64,000 nt of DNA from Antrodiella citrinella (taxonomy: Eukaryota > Basidiomycota > Agaricomycetes > Polyporales > Steccherinaceae). The DNA lies in contig SGPM01000062.1 in NCBI GenBank assembly GCA_004802725.1, positions 1-64,000 on the forward strand, in the 5' to 3' direction. Shown one piece after another: positions 59,641-64,000 of this stretch (within the stretch, counting starts at the first letter, position 1; every line of letters begins with the position of its first letter). The notes beneath the pieces are model-generated. The model was given only the letters and a program-made list of their open reading frames with translations, did no database searches and was not told where the DNA came from. The translations under genes and the position numbers were made by a program.

Positions 59641-60479
59641 ACAACGAAGAACACACATATAACCCACTCCTCACGACGCTGGCGGAACTCACAAGAACCA
59701 CGGTGGTCCTGCACCAGAGGCTCTGCAGGGGTGAGTTCTTCCGGATCCGTTTGAACGAGTCAAAACTTGCCTCAGTTTACTCAATGTTCTACCACAACCG
59801 GTGGAACGTGTCGAATCGCTATCGCTGTCGATAACTATGGCGTGGTCCGGTGGCACGGTCTTAGTTTTCTTCGACCTCTTTCTTCGACCTCGGAAAGTGG
59901 TTTTCAATCTCCAAGCTCAAACGTTCAAGCGTCAGAAAATATATCTGAAGGTTTTGCGTGCATGAAAAGTAGACTCTATCGGGTTTCCGTGTGGCGGCGT
60001 AGTTGCTCTCATCTGGTGGAAGAAGGGTTTAAGGCAATATTTTGAGCAGCATACCAAGATAAATGAGATGAGATATGCTCTCAGCATCACACCCGGAAGT
60101 ACGTACACGGACTGTAAATCATGCACTGTGATTACTACACCCACTCATCCTGAAGCTCTTTGAAGCCATGTTATATAACCTCTGTGCCGAACTTGGTGAT
60201 GAAGGCCATGGCAGCCTCAGAATGGGGTTTCAGTCCGCAAGGCACGTCTCGAGGCACTCTGTGGAAGAATCACATATGCAACTTTGGGATCACGACCTAG
60301 AGAAATATGCGTACGCAATCACACTTGTCATAAGCTCGGCTTCCAGCTTTACAGATTTTCCCGATGCATTAACACCTGCACTAATGTCGAATGGAATACC
60401 CGACGACGAGTACGCCGTCTCGTGCCGTAAGACATAAACACAATATGAAAACCCCAACCCATCCTTTTGAAATCTTAGG

Positions 60480-60884
60480 TGAGTATCGCGTGTAAGTCAC
60501 TGGATGAGACGTACAAATTCAACACGATGGATTGTTGGCGATCAGAATAGGTCCATGGCGGCGTTTACAGATCCTAGCACTATAGTTGGCCGTGTAGGGG
60601 TATGCAGTAAAATTATGTCCGACTCTGAGCGTTGTGATAATGTGATTCGATCAAGTTAGATGCGAGTTATTCGATTGAGACGACGTACTGTAAGTCTCGC
60701 ACCATTCCCGGTATTTCTCTGCAGGTCGAATCGTCGGCATATCAAGCAGATTTCCAATGATTGGCCATGGCTTGGGCCCGGGAGGCAATTGAAATCGAGC
60801 GCGGCGTAGCCTACGAACAACCTGTGCAGTAACTAGCGGTGGCCGACACACAACTAGCTTACTATCTTTCTTGTCTATACCCAT
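60480..60884 (-). pseudogene. N-terminal fragment of a cytochrome P450
   Basis: From 60884 the frame reads MGIDKKDSKLVVCRPPLVTA, then QLPPGPKPWPIIGNLLDMP and KYREWCETY, the proline-rich start of a P450. An intron-like gap leads to LHTPTRPTIVLGSVNAAMDL, the next conserved exon, interrupted by a stop after DLF. No I-helix, ExxR or heme motif follows. It is a truncated relic, unlike the intact P450 at 19323-21590. Confidence 0.6.
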
Positions 60885-61483
60885 TTAAAGAACGATAGTA
60901 AACACCAGGAAACCTGTCTCGTTCATGATGGAGGTTCTTGCGTGCTTTTATTCTTCCCAGTCGTGCATCCTTGGCTATAAGTCGCGGTGGTGATTTGGGT
61001 GACGAGGGATATGACATAGATAGCGCTCAAGGAAACCGTAAGTCGTGGGTTGACAAGAGTACAGCGCAGGTCAGATGCACTGCAACACGGCTAGAAGCAA
61101 GGTACATTTCACGTCTGGGATGAAATGGAATGAGAAGGACTGACGACGCATGGGCAGAGAAGGATATTCTTACCTGTGAAAGATGCCATCCGTGTGCACA
61201 CCTGGGAGCACGACTTCGTGGCATCCTCACATCAGTGGCACTAATGCTCAGCATTCACTGATATCGACATGCTCTTCGAAGCTCTTCTTGAGTCTTGACA
61301 TCCGATAATATCAAGTAATATGAATATTTCCACTGGTCATTCAAGCCCGTTCTACGAAACTTGAAGTAGGTCATTAGCACTGCGCAACCTACTAGGAGCC
61401 TCTCGGACGTACTTTTGAAGTCGAATCCTCCCTTACCACTTCAGAAGAGCGTCTGTTCAACTGTGGGATGAGGATACTGACCG

Positions 61484-61645
61484 ATGACACGATTCGTGCG
61501 AGGACCTGCAGAACTTTGGGAGAACAATGTGTGGCAGATTCAAATCGGCGATGGAACATTTTATAAGCTTGAGAGCCCGAGCGGCCCGGCTGTGATTGAC
61601 GTCAACATCTCAGAGGGATCGAAAGAACTCATACCAACGTTGTGA
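61484..61645 (+). other. 53-codon open frame, possibly a gene fragment
   Basis: Starts MTRFVRGPAELWENNVWQIQ and ends SEGSKELIPTL with stop at 61643-61645. The residue mix is protein-like but I know no family for it. It could be a remnant exon or chance. Confidence 0.25.
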
Positions 61646-61716
61646 GTTATGCAATCTTCAGGTTACAATACATGTCACGATGGTATCATACAAGCTGACA
61701 GCATTCATTGTTACGA

Positions 61717-63154
61717 TCACCATCCTAGCTGCTCGTAGGTCCAAGCCCAGACGATACCCCGCTCGTTCGCCTTGTTGCACAATCGCTGGTTCCTGTCGAG
61801 GTTGCTAATGGTGGCAAAATCTTCGTCAGAGAGCGTGGGGAGCTGTGTTATCGTAGTCGCAAAGGTCAGTACAATGATTCAGTAAGAAAATGACCAAGGA
61901 CGTACGTTCAGGTTCTCCTTCTGGTGCTCCGCTGATGAGCTCTTCGGTACGACGATGACACCACGCTTGCCATGCCACGCCAGAATGATCTGCGCAGGCT
62001 GTACTTTGTACTTCTCAGCGAGCGAACCAATGGTGGCGTCAGAGCGGACGGTTCCGTAACCTGTGATGAGGTATCTGTGAGTAAACGAAGGTGAAGCGGC
62101 GAAGAGGCTGATGACTAACCAGTGGGTGTGTAAGCGGTCAGAGCGATACCCTTGCTTTCGCAGTAGGCTTTGAGCTCTGGCTGAGCGAGGTATGGGTGCA
62201 ATCTGAGTTGGGATCATCATTTCATACTCAAAAGAGCACACATGCCGGACAATACTTACTCAACCTGGTTGACAGCAGGGATGACTTTAGCAGTCGTCAA
62301 AAGCTGCTCCAGCCTACACGAAACAATTATCAGCCTCTCTCTTCTGCCGCTGGAATTCAAAGATGACGTACGTCTTGATCGAAAAGTTGCTCACGCCGAT
62401 GGCTTTGGCCTTGCCGCTGGCATAGATCTTCTCCACCTCGACCCATGTATCCTGGAAGTTGGGCTTATCTTGAGCGGCGAGATCTCCGTCGGCGGTCTTC
62501 ACTTCCTTTCCGTCCGCTGATGCAGCATCAGCATTTAGCTTTTGTCGAGGAGTAGCAAAGGCTCACGTCCTCGTATGACCGTGAATGGCCAGTGAACAAG
62601 ATACTATGAAGGGATGCATCTGTCAGTGTCAAGGATGATGGCTGATCCGGCATGAATACGCACCAGGTCGACATAATCTGTGTTCAGGTTCTTCAATGAT
62701 TGTGCAAATGCTCCTTGAACGTCGTGAGGCTCATCCCATCTGAATAGAGAACACCGTTGAGCAATCTCTTCCTCTGTTGACAAGACATCGGACTGACGCA
62801 AGCTTGGTTGTGATGAACAGATCTTCGCGCTTCACGCCAGTTTCCTTGATCGCCTTAGCAAGAGTCGGTTCCGTGCCTACGATCAAGACAGGATCAGATA
62901 TAAGAGCTGTGAATGGAACGAGGACAACGTACCGTATCCAGCTGCAGTGTCAAAGTGTTTGTAGCCTTGCTGAATGGCGGTGATCATCCACGATACACCA
63001 GCAGCACGCTCCTCGTCGGAATTTCCCGACCAGCATCCTAAACCTGCACACGATCGATGTGTCAGTCGTAGCGTGCTAGCAATCACTCAGCATGCTCACC
63101 AATGGAAGGTACCTCGACACCGTTGTTAAGCTTGATAGTGGGTACGGGCGACAT
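61717..63154 (-). CDS. Aldo-keto reductase (AKR superfamily)
   Basis: Start MSPVPTIKLNNGVEVPSIG at 63154. Catalytic tetrad: Asp and Tyr in HFDTAAGYG, Lys in EDLFITTKL, His in LVHWPFTV. Further motifs are WVEVEKIYASGKAKAIGVSN and VIPAVNQVELHPYLAQPELK, then AQIILAW, VVPKSSSAEHQKENL (NADP phosphate site) and LSDEDFATISNL. The end is WAWTYEQLGW, stop 61717-61719. About eight introns. It is a single-domain NADPH-dependent carbonyl reductase of the xylose-reductase/Gcy1 kind; the substrate is unknown. A TATA box lies at 63234-63241 and a tandem repeat in the 5' leader. Confidence 0.93.
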
Positions 63155-63174
63155 GATGGTGTGAAGAAGGGGGG

Positions 63175-63227
63175 GATGAGAGGACGATATTGGGAGAGGG
63201 GGGATGAGAGGACGATATTGGGAGAGG
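63175..63227. repeat. 28-bp tandem repeat, two copies, in a 5' leader
   Basis: The unit GATGAGAGGACGATATTGGG, continued by AGAGG and a G-run, starts at 63175 and again at 63203. It lies between the TATA box and the start codon of the aldo-keto reductase, so it is likely transcribed. Confidence 0.65.
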
Positions 63228-63233
63228 TTCACG

Positions 63234-63241
63234 TATTTATA
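63234..63241 (-). promoter_or_regulatory. TATA box of the aldo-keto reductase
   Basis: TATAAATA on the minus strand, about 80 bases upstream of the start codon at 63154. Confidence 0.5.
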
Positions 63242-63954
63242 TCCGTTTCGTATCGATAGTACGAGTCCTACGGGCCTACGGGGACCAATAATTGGAGCCA
63301 TCGTTCTTTCGGTTCCTGTCGTCACTGATATAAACTAGGTGTCTAGATGTTCCACGGACAATCAGAACATGCCTCCGTAAGCCGACTCTGAGTGGGCCAA
63401 ACAGTCTAGATAATGACGTGCGTGTTACACCATGCTACGCCGCCACTACCCCGGACAGCGATTCACAGGCACTATGGAGAAACGCGAGGGCGGAAGCAGG
63501 TAGAAGCAGGGGACACAGGGTTCAGAAACTTGCAGAATTTGCCAATATGAAAGACGTTCAATAGACACCATCCGGATCTCAGATACATCCGCAGGGTCCG
63601 CTCGACCATCGTCACAGGACACGACCCGATAATTATCCGCGATTATCGACGAGCATGATACATGACGGCTCTCCGAATCCCAGACGTTGAAAAAAGAGAT
63701 ATCACGAGAACAGAAAGAAAGTTTGTCCTGCCCCCAATCCCTTTACTGAGAGCGGCCCAGCGGGCAGACTGCAGCATCTGAACATCACGACGCCCCAAGC
63801 CCTGAGAATATTCCAAACACCAACACTACATGATTCATCTGAATCTCTCTAGGTCTGTATGTCCACCATCAGTCGGAATGAACGAAAGTAAGCCGGAAAC
63901 ATACAAATTACAAAATACGCCAGACGAAGTCGGAAAACGACTCATTCGTCGGTT

Positions 63955-64000
63955 TCAACGAGACGGCACCTCTTCTGCATCAGACACAATGGGGTCGGGC
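63955..64000 (-). CDS. Possible 3' end of a gene entering from the right edge
   Basis: The minus strand from the window edge reads PDPIVSDAEEVPSR and then TGA at 63955-63957. The acidic, well-formed tail suggests a C-terminus, but only 14 codons are visible, so this is weak. Confidence 0.3.
   Translation of the reverse strand, partial: PDPIVSDAEEVPSR

Larger units (their letters stand above)
59078..61716. other. Gene-poor relic region
   Basis: About 2.6 kb holding decayed fragments of a DDE transposase and a P450 and a 53-codon frame, with nothing intact that I can name. It looks like a graveyard between the small membrane protein and the aldo-keto reductase. Confidence 0.5.
63155..63954. 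other. Intergenic: aldo-keto reductase promoter
   Basis: About 800 bases. Holds the TATA box, the 28-bp tandem repeat and no other recognised feature. Confidence 0.45.

Overview
This is nuclear DNA from a filamentous basidiomycete, most likely an agaricomycete mushroom or wood-decay fungus. Genes are densely packed and cut by many GT-AG introns of about 50-60 nt. The content (AIG1-like GTPase, OYE flavoprotein, P450s, FtsJ-like methyltransferase paralogues, a Crypton-like tyrosine recombinase) fits that group. Family assignments come from reading translated exons by eye, and all gene spans include introns. No CRISPR array, rRNA or convincing tRNA was seen.

Layout. 1-6573: a left-truncated CAMK-like kinase, the four-RRM ribosome-biogenesis protein NOP4/RBM28, and MAGO of the exon-junction complex, the last two sharing a 194-bp divergent promoter. 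7050-16447: an AIG1-like GTPase with a possible prenylation signal, a GNAT acetyltransferase fused to an Mss4-like zinc domain, the TORC2-target kinase YPK1/Gad8, the mRNA-export factor GLE1 and a DUF985 cupin. 17404-21590: an Old Yellow Enzyme and a complete P450. 21591-23859 is gene-poor and, with the P450 5' end, holds a cluster of ambiguous bases. 23860-36081 is a nutrient/autophagy block: IML1 (GATOR1), DUR3 (urea/polyamine transport), two tandem ATG12 genes, and ATG27. 36546-39687: dipeptidyl peptidase III. 40351-45859: two convergent paralogous FtsJ-like methyltransferases flanking a NYN-domain putative RNase. 46588-48207: an F-box protein. 50353-54201: a candidate mobile unit made of an unrecognised protein gene converging on a tyrosine recombinase, with palindromes and inverted-repeat arrays outside it. 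55410-59077: an auxin-efflux-carrier family transporter and a small membrane protein. 59078-61716: relics (DDE transposase, P450). 61717-63154: an aldo-keto reductase, and at the right edge perhaps the 3' end of another gene.

The most notable points are the tandem ATG12 duplication with a conserved overlapping upstream ORF in both copies, beside ATG27 and close to IML1; the FtsJ/NYN/FtsJ arrangement, in which the methyltransferases keep the SAM site but appear to lack the usual catalytic acidic motif; the GNAT-Mss4 fusion; and the recombinase plus partner gene.
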